Shown piece by piece: positions 55,136 through 64,000 of a stretch of 64,000 nucleotides of DNA. The stretch spans positions 61,347-125,346 of the forward strand of contig RPFO01000591.1 in NCBI GenBank assembly GCA_009746045.1. The letters are read 5' to 3'. The DNA comes from Mesostigma viride. Taxonomy: Eukaryota > Streptophyta > Mesostigmatophyceae > Mesostigmatales > Mesostigmataceae. How positions within the stretch are numbered: the first letter of the stretch is position 1; each line of letters begins with the position of its first letter. Under the pieces are notes generated by a model. It ran no database searches and was not told the DNA's origin. It saw nothing but the letters and a program-made list of their open reading frames with translations. A program made the position numbers and the translations under genes.

Positions 55136-55775
55136 CATGCCGACATAGCTTTTGGGCCTCAATTTGCACCGAAATTTGGTCCGTACCGTCCAGCTCAGTC
55201 GGATTATGTATGTGGATCGGCCGTGTTGGTTGCATACGCAGGTATATTAATTCTTGCATTCGCCCCGGACCTTCCCCAGGACAGGTCAGGATATAACAAT
55301 AATTCTTGCATTCGCCCCCGCCCTTTCCTATGGCCTGGTCAGGTTTGGGCGCGACGCCACTAGCGCGGCGCCCGCGACAGAGTGGCCAGGCTCGAGCACG
55401 TTTTCTGGATCCCAAGCACCGGATTGGACACTGTCCGAGGACTGGACAGGAATTGGCTGACCAATCGGATGCTTGCTCGTCGTCTCCAAAAACATATATA
55501 AAGAGCCAAATCGCGCGAACTACGCAATGATCCTTTAAGCAGCGTTACTCTGCCGAAATGTCAACCTAGGCCGGTCAAGTGACGCCGAGGTGTTCACCGA
55601 TAGTTCAGGTCAGCCACAGCGCGCCTTCGAATGTAGGCACGGTCGCATTTTTTTTTAGGAAATGTAGAATTGTTGTCGACCAGCTACCAACGCCCGACCG
55701 GACCCATACAACGGAAACATCAAGGCGATGTGATGTAGGTGTGTCTGATATGTCATTAATACACAGAGCATCGTG
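55136..55775. other. Unannotated intergenic sequence
   Basis: A short imperfect direct repeat around AATTCTTGCATTCGCCC occurs at about 55250 and 55302. No gene is recognised. Confidence 0.4.
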
Positions 55776-55851
55776 AATATAATATATAATATAAATTATA
55801 TAATATACTATAATTAATATATAATTTTAATTTTATGTTAATTTTAATGTT
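55776..55851. repeat. AT-rich microsatellite-like tract (left of the gag-only element)
   Basis: This is a degenerate ATATAATATA tract. It continues in style at 58767-58840 on the other side of the LTR element, so the element inserted within or beside an AT-rich tract. Confidence 0.7.
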
Positions 55852-55856
55852 ATTTC

Positions 55857-56420
55857 TGTCAGGATATGCCCCAATATGCCTGACAGTTTTTTTTTTATTG
55901 AGTGTGCTAGTTTCGGGTATACCGGAACTTATATGACTACTTTCTTCTACATTCTACTAAATATATTAGTTAGCTAAATATATTAGCTAGCTGACATCCG
56001 TACCCTAGTGGTACTGTACCCAGTGGTACTGTAACCAGTGGTACTGTAACCAGTGGTACTGTAGCCAGTGGTACTGTAGCCGTCTGACAAAATTTGCCTG
56101 GCTCCGCGCTACGCGCCGACCCTATGTTCACTAAGTGCTGCCCTGGAGGCGCAATGTCCTTGTACTTGCATACTAGTGATCTGACGCATCATTTTAGTGT
56201 TGGTGTAAGCCACCCACTTGTGTGTGGCGGCTGGATGCACTTTAACTTATACCGTAGATTATTTCCAGATCGACGGATACTGCGACAGTGTGTTTTTCCA
56301 CTTAATGTTGCCCCTGCAATTGTCATGGCTACCCGTTTGTACGCCGACTCAAAGTCAATATATAAAATCAGTAAAGCATTATTCGATCTTTAAGCCTGCC
56401 ACCTGTCTTACATTTTGACA
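55857..56420 (+). repeat. 5' LTR of the gag-only element
   Basis: The LTR starts TGTCAGGATATGCC and ends CATTTTGACA. It includes five tandem copies of a 15 bp unit CAGTGGTACTGTAAC (about 56005-56082), as well as a TATATAAAA near 56360. Confidence 0.93.
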
Positions 56421-56432
56421 TGGTATCGAGCG
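56421..56432 (+). promoter_or_regulatory. Primer binding site (initiator-Met tRNA type)
   Basis: TGGTATCGAGCG directly follows the LTR and resembles the plant copia site TGGTATCAGAGC, which pairs with the 3' end of initiator-Met tRNA. Confidence 0.8.
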
Positions 56433-56734
56433 GGGTGGCCTACTAAATTGCTGAAACTGGTCCGATTTATCGGGCAAATTGACTCCCTGAATCCGACGTC
56501 GGCACTTTATGCCAGTCGTGCATATCCTAGACGGGCTTCCCTGTATCGAAATTCAAGAACTCCAGTATTTAGACGATCGTCTCTACCTCGTATTTGCTGT
56601 TCTAAACCATCGTCGCATATTAGTCTTAATCTTTACCATTACGGATTGAGCGTCTCCGGCTTTCTCGGCTGTCTCCAGATTTTCACCTTGCCGAGACTCG
56701 GTTGTGACCAGATTTTAACCTTGCCGAGACAATC

Positions 56735-57627
56735 ATGTCCGCAGCCGCGACAGCAGCAGCTACGAAAGCGACAAAAGATCTCAACATTCTACAGGCCTGC
56801 AAAAATATTACACAGTTCGACGGCCTCGACCCAGTAAAGTGGGATAACACCAAGATTCCTTTTCTGGCCGTAGTGACAGCATTCGGGATGCTGTCTGTCC
56901 TGCTTGGCACCGAGGTCAATGAGGAACGCGACCTGATTCTTTTGCGGCCCTTTGTCAGTGCCTCGTTGGACCGGCACTCAAAGTGGCAAACAGTGTTACT
57001 CAGAAAACTGGCAGCGTGGCATATCATCGCATCTGTGAAGAATATGAGCATCTCAAGCTGCAGATGAGCAACCGGCGAGCACTACGCCGCAAGCTAAATC
57101 GAATGAAGCTGGAACCCGGCGTTACAATGCGGCAATATATAACCGACGGGGAATTAACTTATAACGACCTGATTGCCACCGGCGCCAAAATGGCACCCGA
57201 GGATCTGGCCGAGAATCTGCTCGCCGGCGTGACCGAGGAGTTGCTTCCGTCCCTTGCCCAATTGAACCTTGGGGACGGTATCACCCTACAGGAAACTAAG
57301 GCGGCACTTCTTAAGGCCTGGGACCTTGTGCACGGTAACAAAGATTCCGCGGAGGCCACCGGGGTGTATCATACCTCCCACTCTGGACGCGGTGGCCGTG
57401 GCACCGGCCGTGGCAGGGGGCGTGGCGGTCACAATGGCGGGACCCAGCGGCCCAGCTGCACCCACTGCGGTCGCACCTCTCATCAGGAGCCCACCTGCTG
57501 GTGGAAGTATCCTCACCTACGGAACACTCGCGGCAACACCGGCGGGCCCGCCGCCCACCACACCACCGACACCCCACCGGCGCCCTCCCACGAGGCCCAC
57601 GACCTCCCCCCCGGTTTCTGCTTCTAA
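56735..57627 (+). pseudogene. gag: Copia-type Gag, one frameshift
   Basis: The first frame starts MSAAATAAATKATKD and runs to LDRHSKW; after a frame change near 56985 the second continues YHRICEEYEHLKLQMSNRRA. Both parts fit the copia Gag (UBN2-like) pattern, with RRKLNRMKLEPGVTMRQYI and LLAGVTEELLPSL. An Arg/Gly-rich stretch and one zinc knuckle, CTHCGRTSHQEPTC, follow near the end. One indel therefore separates two halves of a normal Gag of about 297 residues. After the stop at 57627 no pol sequence follows. Confidence 0.85.
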
Positions 57628-58193
57628 ACGCCTTATCCAGCTCCCCCGGGACAGGGCACAAGGGGTAGCAGCCAGCTGGGCCCAGCTAGCACCAGACGTG
57701 GGCCCTGGAGCTTTTCAACCTGCACTGCAGCAGGCGACAGCAGCCAGCCCCCCCAACCCGTCCTCTGGCCCTCCTGCATTGCTAGCGGCTAGTCGCCCAC
57801 CCTGCCAGACGTGCCAGGTGCAGGTCTTCATGCCAGCAGCCAGCAGTGACCAGTACTGCAGTACCAGCATCAACCAGTCAACCTGTGTTCTTTTCTCCTG
57901 TGGCGCACTCCCAGGGACACCTGGGGGCCACCGGATGTCTTTCCAGGGTCCCAGCATTTTACCAGCAACAGCAGCCACAACCAAGTTTTTTCTAGGGTCA
58001 CCAGCATTCTCCAAGCGACAGCCACTGTGGCGCACTCCCAGGGACACCTGGGGGCTACAGTCATCAAGTCTCCTCTCAGCTCCAACCAGATAGCCGTGTA
58101 AGGGGGGTGCCATGGGAGTGTACCCGGCTATACCCTCACTAGCTATAGGTTTCTCTGAGCAAGGGGGGAACAGGCACATTGTATGCAAGGGGG
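57628..58193 (+). other. 3' non-coding interior of the gag-only element
   Basis: Here pol would be expected, but no domain is seen. A 30-base direct repeat, TGTGGCGCACTCCCAGGGAC and its continuation, occurs at 57899-57928 and 58026-58055 and contains a CCCAGG/CCTGGG hairpin. The region ends in the polypurine tract. Confidence 0.7.
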
Positions 58194-58761
58194 TGTCAGG
58201 ATATGCCCCAATATGCCTGACAGTTTTTTTTTTATTGAGTGTGCTAGTTTCGGGTATACCGGAACTTATATGACTACTTTCTTCTACATTCTACTAAATA
58301 TATTAGTTAGCTAAATATATTAGCTAGCTGACATCCGTACCCTAGTGGTACTGTACCCAGTGGTACTGTAACCAGTGGTACTGTAACCAGTGGTACTGTA
58401 GCCAGTGGTACTGTAGCCGTCTGACAAAATTTGCCTGGCTCCGCGCTACGCGCCGACCCTATGTTCACTAAGTGCTGCCCTGGAGGCGCAATGTCCTTGT
58501 ACTTGCATACTAGTGATCTGACGCATCATTTTAGTGTTGGTGTAAGCCACCCACTTGTGTGTGGCGGCTGGATGCACTTTAACTTATACCGTAGATTATT
58601 TCCAGATCGACGGATACTGCGACAGTGTGTTTTTCCACTTAATGTTGCCCCTGCAATTGTCATGGCTACCCGTTTGTACGCCGACTCACTCAAAGTCAAT
58701 ATATAAAATCAGTAAAGCATTATTCGATCTTTAAGCCTGCCACCTGTCTTACATTTTGACA
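58194..58761 (+). repeat. 3' LTR of the gag-only element
   Basis: This LTR is 568 bp and nearly identical to the 5' LTR. The extra bases are ACTC in GACTCACTCAAAG near 58686. Confidence 0.93.
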
Positions 58762-58766
58762 ATTTC

Positions 58767-58840
58767 ATATAACATAATATAGCATAATATAATATAATAT
58801 AATATTATATAAAGTAGTATATAAAAAATTAAAATGTAAA
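58767..58840. repeat. AT-rich microsatellite-like tract (right of the gag-only element)
   Basis: Irregular TATAATATAAT repeats continue the tract that the LTR element interrupted. Confidence 0.7.
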
Positions 58841-59142
58841 AGAAAAATATCTACCTTATTGGGGTTTAATGTTCCTTTCCAGTTCAGCATAAGTACACTC
58901 TTGAGTGTGTGCAATGTTTGGTTATACGCCATTGTCTTAAAATAGCAACCAATGTAAACCTCCGTCCTAACCACATTTGGATACAATAAAGACATTGATG
59001 CCTGACACATAGCATTCATTGCTTGAAATACCATGCATATTTTGTGTCAATGTTCTGCAGACCACAGCTTCAAGTGGGCATACTTCGCTTTCCTCAATAT
59101 AATGGCGACATGGCATTTGGTGAAAGTGGTGAGTGCCATGAA
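58841..59142. other. Unannotated intergenic sequence
   Basis: Nothing recognisable. A GTGAGTGCC near 59129 could be a splice donor if the downstream gene has upstream exons. Confidence 0.35.
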
Positions 59143-59695
59143 GTTGCGCCGGCCGTCGTTATCCATGACGAACTGAATGGGTTTCGTGCAAATCAAGTTT
59201 TTTGTTTTGGTGTTCCAGTTGCGCCGGCCGGCGTTTCCAATGGTATCTTGCGCGCACTTGCAAAAGCTTGCACGCTTATCAACATTTTGTGTTGGTAAAC
59301 ATTTTATCACCTCTGGGATTTCCGCCTTCACTACCTGAGTTGCTTCTTTGTGGTTTTCAAATGCAACCGAGTTACGCCGGCCGTCGTTACTCATGACAAA
59401 TTGTAGGGGTTTTGTGCAAATCACTTTTGTATGGTTTATGTACATGCATCCAGTTGCGCCGGCCGGCGTTTCCAATGGTATCTTGCAGTTGCGCAATCAG
59501 GCCCCATTACCAAAAGTGTGTTTGTACATCTTTTTTACACCTGAAGGATTTCTGCCTGCATATCCTGAGTTGCTTCTTAATGGTTTTTAATTGCGCCCGA
59601 GTTACGCCGGCCGTCGTTATTAATGACAAACTGTATGTGTTTCATAAAATCACTTTTGTATGGTTTACATGTATCCAGTTGCGCCGGCCGGCGTT
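59143..59695. repeat. Three tandem units of about 230 bp with paired GC-rich palindromic boxes
   Basis: Each unit has one box of the form GTTRCGCCGGCCGTCGTT (59143-59160, 59371-59388, 59601-59618). About 75-82 bases later comes a box GTTGCGCCGGCCGGCGTT (59218-59235, 59453-59470, 59678-59695). Flanks such as CACTTTTGTATGGTTT and TTCCAATGGTATCTTGC are also repeated. The core CGCCGGCCGGCG is a perfect palindrome. The block lies directly upstream of the transposase-like gene. The role is unknown: candidates are subterminal binding sites or intron-like units. Confidence 0.8.
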
Positions 59696-59841
59696 ATTAA
59701 TGACGCTTGTCGTTCTTGTTTGATGCCCATCGTTTTCGTCGTGTCTTTAATGGTGATTATTTATCATTACTCATCCTCAGGGCTTTCGGTGCCGCGGGAT
59801 TAAGAGGCGAAAAAAATCAGCTGCCGTCTGACCAAAGTCTG

Positions 59842-62800
59842 ATGGCGCGATCGGGGCGGGGGGCCGTTTCCGACGGTTCGCGTCCCTTGTCCAATGACGA
59901 CCGGGAGCCTGCACTTCGCGGTCCCTGGAGCGACAAGTACATCGAGAACAAGGGGTACAAAATTGCCAATGACATCTTTCCTATCATGGCGGAACGCGTG
60001 AAAGCAAACAACCACAGGACGCCAGAGATGAGCGCGGAGGTTCTGTCTTGCGCAGCTTCAAGACTAAATGCCATGGTGGCGGAGAGCAACGGCATTAAGA
60101 AGAGGAAGAACTGTGACGACGGGCTTCCTGAAAATTGGGCGGAATCTCTTCGGGATACATCAAGAAGGCTTTTGGCGACTTGGGAACATCTGAGAAGGAT
60201 CGTGGGCTTAGGTGGGCCTTGTGTGGACTTGTTACGAAGGCAATGGAGGGCGTCCCGGACAGGATTGTGGAGCGCGCGTTCGGGATTGACAGGCGCTTTG
60301 TCGCAACTGTTCGGGGTCACAGGGATGGAATGGAAGAAGGGGAGGACGACCTTTTGATGAGTGCGCCAGAGAGGAGGAGGAGGAAAGACGAGCTTCCGAC
60401 GGAAGTCATTGCCCTGATACAAGCGTGCTGGAGGGATGATAACTTGACGCGGGCGTCTCCGAACATGAAGGATGTTCATTGTGAATGGACAAGAAAGGAT
60501 TACAAACATACACTAGCGTTTTCGGAGGGTGCGCGCTACTATACTGTCTCCAAGTCGAAGATTTACGAAGTGTTCATTTCCCGCCATCCGGAGTTGAAGC
60601 CACCGCGGCGGATGGACAGTAGGGAGGGGGGGGGGGGAGGGAGAGGAGGGTGTGAGGGGGGGAAATCAGGTGATTTTGGAGACGGAGGCAGGGATGTCAA
60701 TGCTACGCACGAATCAGAAGAGCACAGTTCATGTGGGATACACTACTTTTTGCAAGCATATGCCCGCATGCGTCAAGGGGCGGTGGAAAATGCGGAACTT
60801 GTGCGCATGCCAGCACCACACTACCATGCAGTCCATGGTTGGGGGGTTGGCCAAATTTCGTGCAACTTTTCATGCCAGATGCGAGTGCGGACCTGAATGC
60901 CACGCGTGCGATCATGGTAGCCAGCTCGACGTGGGGTCGTCCGTGCCCACATGTTCCATTTTCAAAGCCACTCACACGACAGAGTGGGTGAACAAGTTTA
61001 CTTGTGAGGTGGAGGGGATGAGGGAGGGGGGAGGTTCGAGGTCGTCTGTGGGGTCGTCGCGGCCGCAGGTTCAGCCTTTTCAGGGCGAACTTGAGGATCT
61101 GCCCATGCATGGGAGGGTGCTGGACGACGAGGAAGGGGTGCCCGATCATGACCTGGGCGAGGAGTTGGGGGTTTGCTCGATCCGGCGTAAGGCTTGTGTG
61201 TTGGGCACTTGCCTGGCTCCCAAGTGTGGAATTCGGAACTTCATGTTATGCGAACGGGAGGAGGCTTCCAACCACCTGATTTCATGGACCAGATACGAGA
61301 TGCAGGATGTGCCGCCGGGTGCGGTTCTTGGGCCAGAGGTAATTTTTAGTGGAGTGGTTGCGCCCCAAGGCGTTTCTTTTGCAATGTTTCCTGAAGTTCT
61401 TGGGCCAGAGGTAATTTTTAGTGGAGTGGTTGCGCCCCAAGGCGTTTCTTTTTCAATTTTTCCTGAGGTCCTGTCTTTTTTCTTCTACAGGTCATTGGTG
61501 GGTCGAAGTTGATGTCTTTTCTGTATGTGCACACTGCGCATATGCAGGACGACTGTGACGAGATCGCAAAGGCTGGTGGGCAGCGATTGACGCAAGTCGA
61601 CGTCAAGTCCACACCAACGGAGCTAAAGGAGGCAATTGTGGACAAGTGGCCGGACTTCATCCAGCATTGCTTCAACGCGTGGTGGCAAGCGGACGCCTCC
61701 AAGGAATGTCTCTCAAGGATGCGGGTGGGGGACCTTGTATGCCACACAGATTACGCCGAGAACTACCAGTCTTACACCTATCACAATCTCCAAGCACAGT
61801 ATTGGCATCCAGTCACATTCGTCCTTATGCCCTGGATCGTGCGCTACTTGGATCCAGCGTCGGGAAAGGTCGTGAGAAGGGAGTTTCACTTCATCGGACA
61901 GGGCGGAATGAAAAGGGACGGGCGGGCCCTCCGTTTTGCTATCCTCAAAATCCTGGCGACACTACGGTCAGAAGGGGTAGAGGTGAAGCGCTTCATTGGG
62001 TGGTCGGACAATTGCTCCATGCAGTTCAAGTCAAGGAATGTGATCGCGGAAGTGGCCCGGCTGCTGACGGAGGATCCGCACCTGGAGTCATTTGAGTGGA
62101 ATTACTTTGGGGAGCAGCACGGAAAGGGGGAGGTGGATGGAGCTGGTGGGACTGTGAAGTGCATGTTGAGGAGGTGGCACATCAGGGAAGAGAACCAGGA
62201 CAAACAGACGGCCGCCCAGTTGGTGGAGAATCTGGCGTCGGGGGCGGTGGGCGGGACCACAACGACCAGGCGTAACTTCTTCGAGTTCCCCGAGGTAATT
62301 AAGTGTACAGTCCTCGTTCAGGGAATAGTTACGCCGGCCGTCGTTTCTAGGGCGTTCTTGGAGTCCTGGCGATCAGGAGTGCTTAATAAAACACAACTAG
62401 CTCGATGGTCTCGTAACTTCAACTTTCCCTTGTGCAAATCTTGTCTTCGACGCGCAGGTGCTTCCTTACAGCCCAGGGCGCGGCGAAATCAAAGGAGTGA
62501 AGAAGGCGCACTGGTGGCGCATGGACAAGTCGAATGTGACGCGCTTAATGCTGCGCCAGTATTCCTGCTATTGTGGCGGTGCGTGCGCCGAGGAAAGGTG
62601 GTGGGATTGTCGAAAGGAGTGGACCGACATGGACGGCTGGAATGTGGGAGGTGCTCGGATGAAGCTCCACAAACTGGGGGAGCCAGTGCAAAGGAACCCA
62701 AACGGACAAGGGGGGCACGCAGGGACGCGACTGAACAGACTACAGGCAGAGAGGACGATGATGGGAAGGAGACTGAAGCTGCGAGACATTTTTGCCGTCG

Positions 62801-63231
62801 AGTCCTACTCTGGTGATGAGTCCCACGATCCAGATCATCCATATTGGCTAGCGGAAGTCTTGCAGGAGCCTTATCAGGTGGCCGCTACTTTCGTGAGGCG
62901 AGTGGCCGACAGAAACGGCAAGGTCGATAGGGAGTTGTTCCGTAAGGGACAATGGGTGGTGGGGGTGCGCTACTGGGACAGATTTCCGGGTATGGCGACG
63001 ATGTTCAAAATGGACGCCGATGCGCAAGCTGAACAGCCAAACTTGGTCAATTGCTACCTGTGCATGGACGCGGGGTTCGAACACACCATTGTTGTCAACC
63101 CAGCTAACAATCGCCAGGCCATCTTGACCATTCCGACAGACGTCGAGAAACGGCTCACGAACTTGGCCAAGAAGAGACCTGTTAGTAGGCCAGCTCGCCC
63201 GGGCTTGGTTGGACGAGGTGGACAGCCTTGA
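59842..63231 (+). CDS. DDE-transposase-like gene with two introns and two frame disruptions
   Basis: The start ATG at 59842 (MARSGRGAV) is tentative. The frame changes near 60125-60160 and again in a G12 run at 60626-60637. Exons then join at 61338/61491 and 62294/62458 (stop 63231). A Cys/His-rich region (LCACQHH, CECGPECHAC) precedes the core. The core carries TDYAENY (Asp at 61749), GWSDNCSMQFKS (Asp at 62007) and GEQHGKGEVDGAGG (Glu at 62112 or 62130), fitting a D-D-E nuclease. The pattern recalls a widespread eukaryotic transposon-encoded family (SDGAASQYK and HGKxxxDGxGGxxK motifs in animals); I cannot name it with certainty. The C-terminal exon (MLRQYSCYCGGAC, YWLAEVLQEPYQV) may bind DNA or protein. 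The frame changes could be decay or assembly error. Confidence 0.6.
61339..61490 (+). other. Intron 1 of the transposase-like gene, with duplicated donor
   Basis: The intron is bounded by GAG|GTAATT and TTCTTCTACAG|GTC. A 72 bp segment including the exon end CCAGAG and the donor is tandemly duplicated (61325-61396, then 61397 onward). Use of the second donor would add 24 in-frame residues. The intron contains GTTGCGCCCCAAGGCGTTTC, a variant of the palindromic boxes. Confidence 0.7.
62295..62457 (+). other. Intron 2 of the transposase-like gene, with palindromic box
   Basis: This 163 bp intron has donor GAG|GTAATT and acceptor GACGCGCAG|GTG. Phase is preserved between FFEFPE and VLPYSPGRGE. 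It contains GTTACGCCGGCCGTCGTT at 62328-62345, matching the upstream tandem repeats. Confidence 0.75.
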
Positions 63232-63826
63232 GAGCACGTGCTTCGTTGTGAGCACTTGCCTTTCAGCCGTGATTTGCAAACGAGTTCCTTGTCCTGAATT
63301 GTAAAGCTCGATTCATGCTCTTTTAAGGAAGTGTATAATATTATCCAGATCATGTATATATTTAGATCTAGACCTGAGTTCAAATAACATTTCTTAGAGG
63401 GCTGAGATGCGCGAGGTCCAGCATACATGTATATATCCATGGAGACATGTTACAAACTCAAATGTTTCATTGTACGTACCACTAGCTCGTCGACGGGGGT
63501 ATCCCATGTAATGTATGATTTATGAATTAATTAATCGCTTAATTGTACAATTTAAATGGATCATGAACTTGTCAAGTGGCCTAATTTGGTTTATTTGGTT
63601 CATCATTTATTGATGTCAATCATTCTTAATTGAATCTCGAGCAATAGCAATCATGAAGCACATCCTAATCATGTGATTCGCATAATGAGAATAGGCAACA
63701 AGTGCTACTTTGAGGAATGCGGGGTTGGTCAGGTTATTATAGAGCTAGAGCTACAAACGGCACATATATTGCAAACTTTGCGCTCCAGGCATGGAATTTC
63801 AAAAGTACCAAAATTGGAGCAGTAGA
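63232..63826. other. Unannotated sequence downstream of the transposase-like gene
   Basis: AT-rich and without convincing genes. It contains ATTAATTAATCGCTTAATT-type stretches. No terminal inverted repeat partner for the upstream repeats was found. Confidence 0.4.
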
Positions 63827-64000
63827 TGTTGGGGACGCCTACGGATGTAGTTCAAAGTACTTCATTGGCTTAACAGGGTAGTACAATCTACTTCAAACTA
63901 GTTCAAACTAGCTCAGGCTAGTAAAGATTCGTCAGGTGTAGCACAACCTGCCTAGGAGGTGGTATGACCACCTGGGTTGAAGTAGACAGTGACTAAACGT
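63827..64000 (+). mobile_element. Possible start of an LTR, cut by the window end
   Basis: The sequence from TGTTGGGGACGCC onward has the TGTTGGGGAC-type start common to plant and algal copia LTRs. It contains short repeats such as ACTTCAAACTAGTTCAAACT. No second copy lies in the window, so this is a weak suggestion. Confidence 0.25.

Larger units (their letters stand above)
55857..58761 (+). mobile_element. Gag-only non-autonomous LTR retrotransposon (TR-GAG type)
   Basis: LTRs at 55857-56420 (564 bp) and 58194-58761 (568 bp) are near identical, apart from a 4-base ACTC duplication in the second. The target duplication is ATTTC (55852-55856, 58762-58766). The primer site TGGTATCGAGC begins at 56421, and the polypurine tract GCAAGGGGG abuts the second LTR. 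The 1773 bp interior encodes only a frameshifted Gag. No integrase or reverse transcriptase is present, so it depends on another element. Confidence 0.92.

Overview
The window is repeat-dominated DNA from a eukaryotic genome. It holds LTR retrotransposons, a tyrosine-recombinase retrotransposon, DNA transposons and GT-AG introns, and no operons or convincing host housekeeping genes. Two of the LTR elements have primer sites of the initiator-tRNA type common in plants and algae, but the species and kingdom cannot be fixed from sequence alone.

Bases 1-53166 were originally one long satellite array with a 70-71 bp unit (about 24-25 kb of it remains). Each unit has a constant core of about 50 bp and one of four alternative linkers of about 20 bp. 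Mobile elements have landed in this array one after another, and each breaks a satellite unit that can be rejoined exactly: (i) a 1030 bp fold-back element, present twice (1587-2616, 29732-30761) because it was carried along in a segmental duplication of about 9 kb; (ii) a complete copia-like LTR retrotransposon (3667-10121) with apparently identical 482 bp LTRs; (iii) a GC-rich tyrosine-recombinase retrotransposon (16507-21837) with split direct repeats; (iv) two independent insertions of a 1.9 kb TTAA-targeting DNA element (23486-25370, 34568-36453); (v) a second, minus-strand copia-like element (38858-49722), whose 3' LTR was itself hit by a non-autonomous minus-strand LTR element (38874-41349).

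Beyond the array (53167-64000) lie a G-rich 30 bp minisatellite, an old relative of the TTAA element, a gag-only non-autonomous LTR element (55857-58761) inserted in an AT-rich tract, and a spliced but frameshifted DDE-transposase-like gene (59842-63231). Upstream of that gene are about 230 bp tandem units carrying GC-rich palindromic boxes; the same kind of box also lies inside the gene's introns.

The points most worth a second look are these. Both copia-like elements appear to have the order GAG-INT-PR-RT-RNaseH, with an off-consensus protease motif after the integrase. They use different gag-pol strategies: a candidate -1 slip site in one and an in-frame UGA in the other. The tyrosine-recombinase element carries a 2A-like NPGP motif exactly between RNase H and recombinase. 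The palindromic boxes shared by introns and upstream repeats resemble introner-type sequence.
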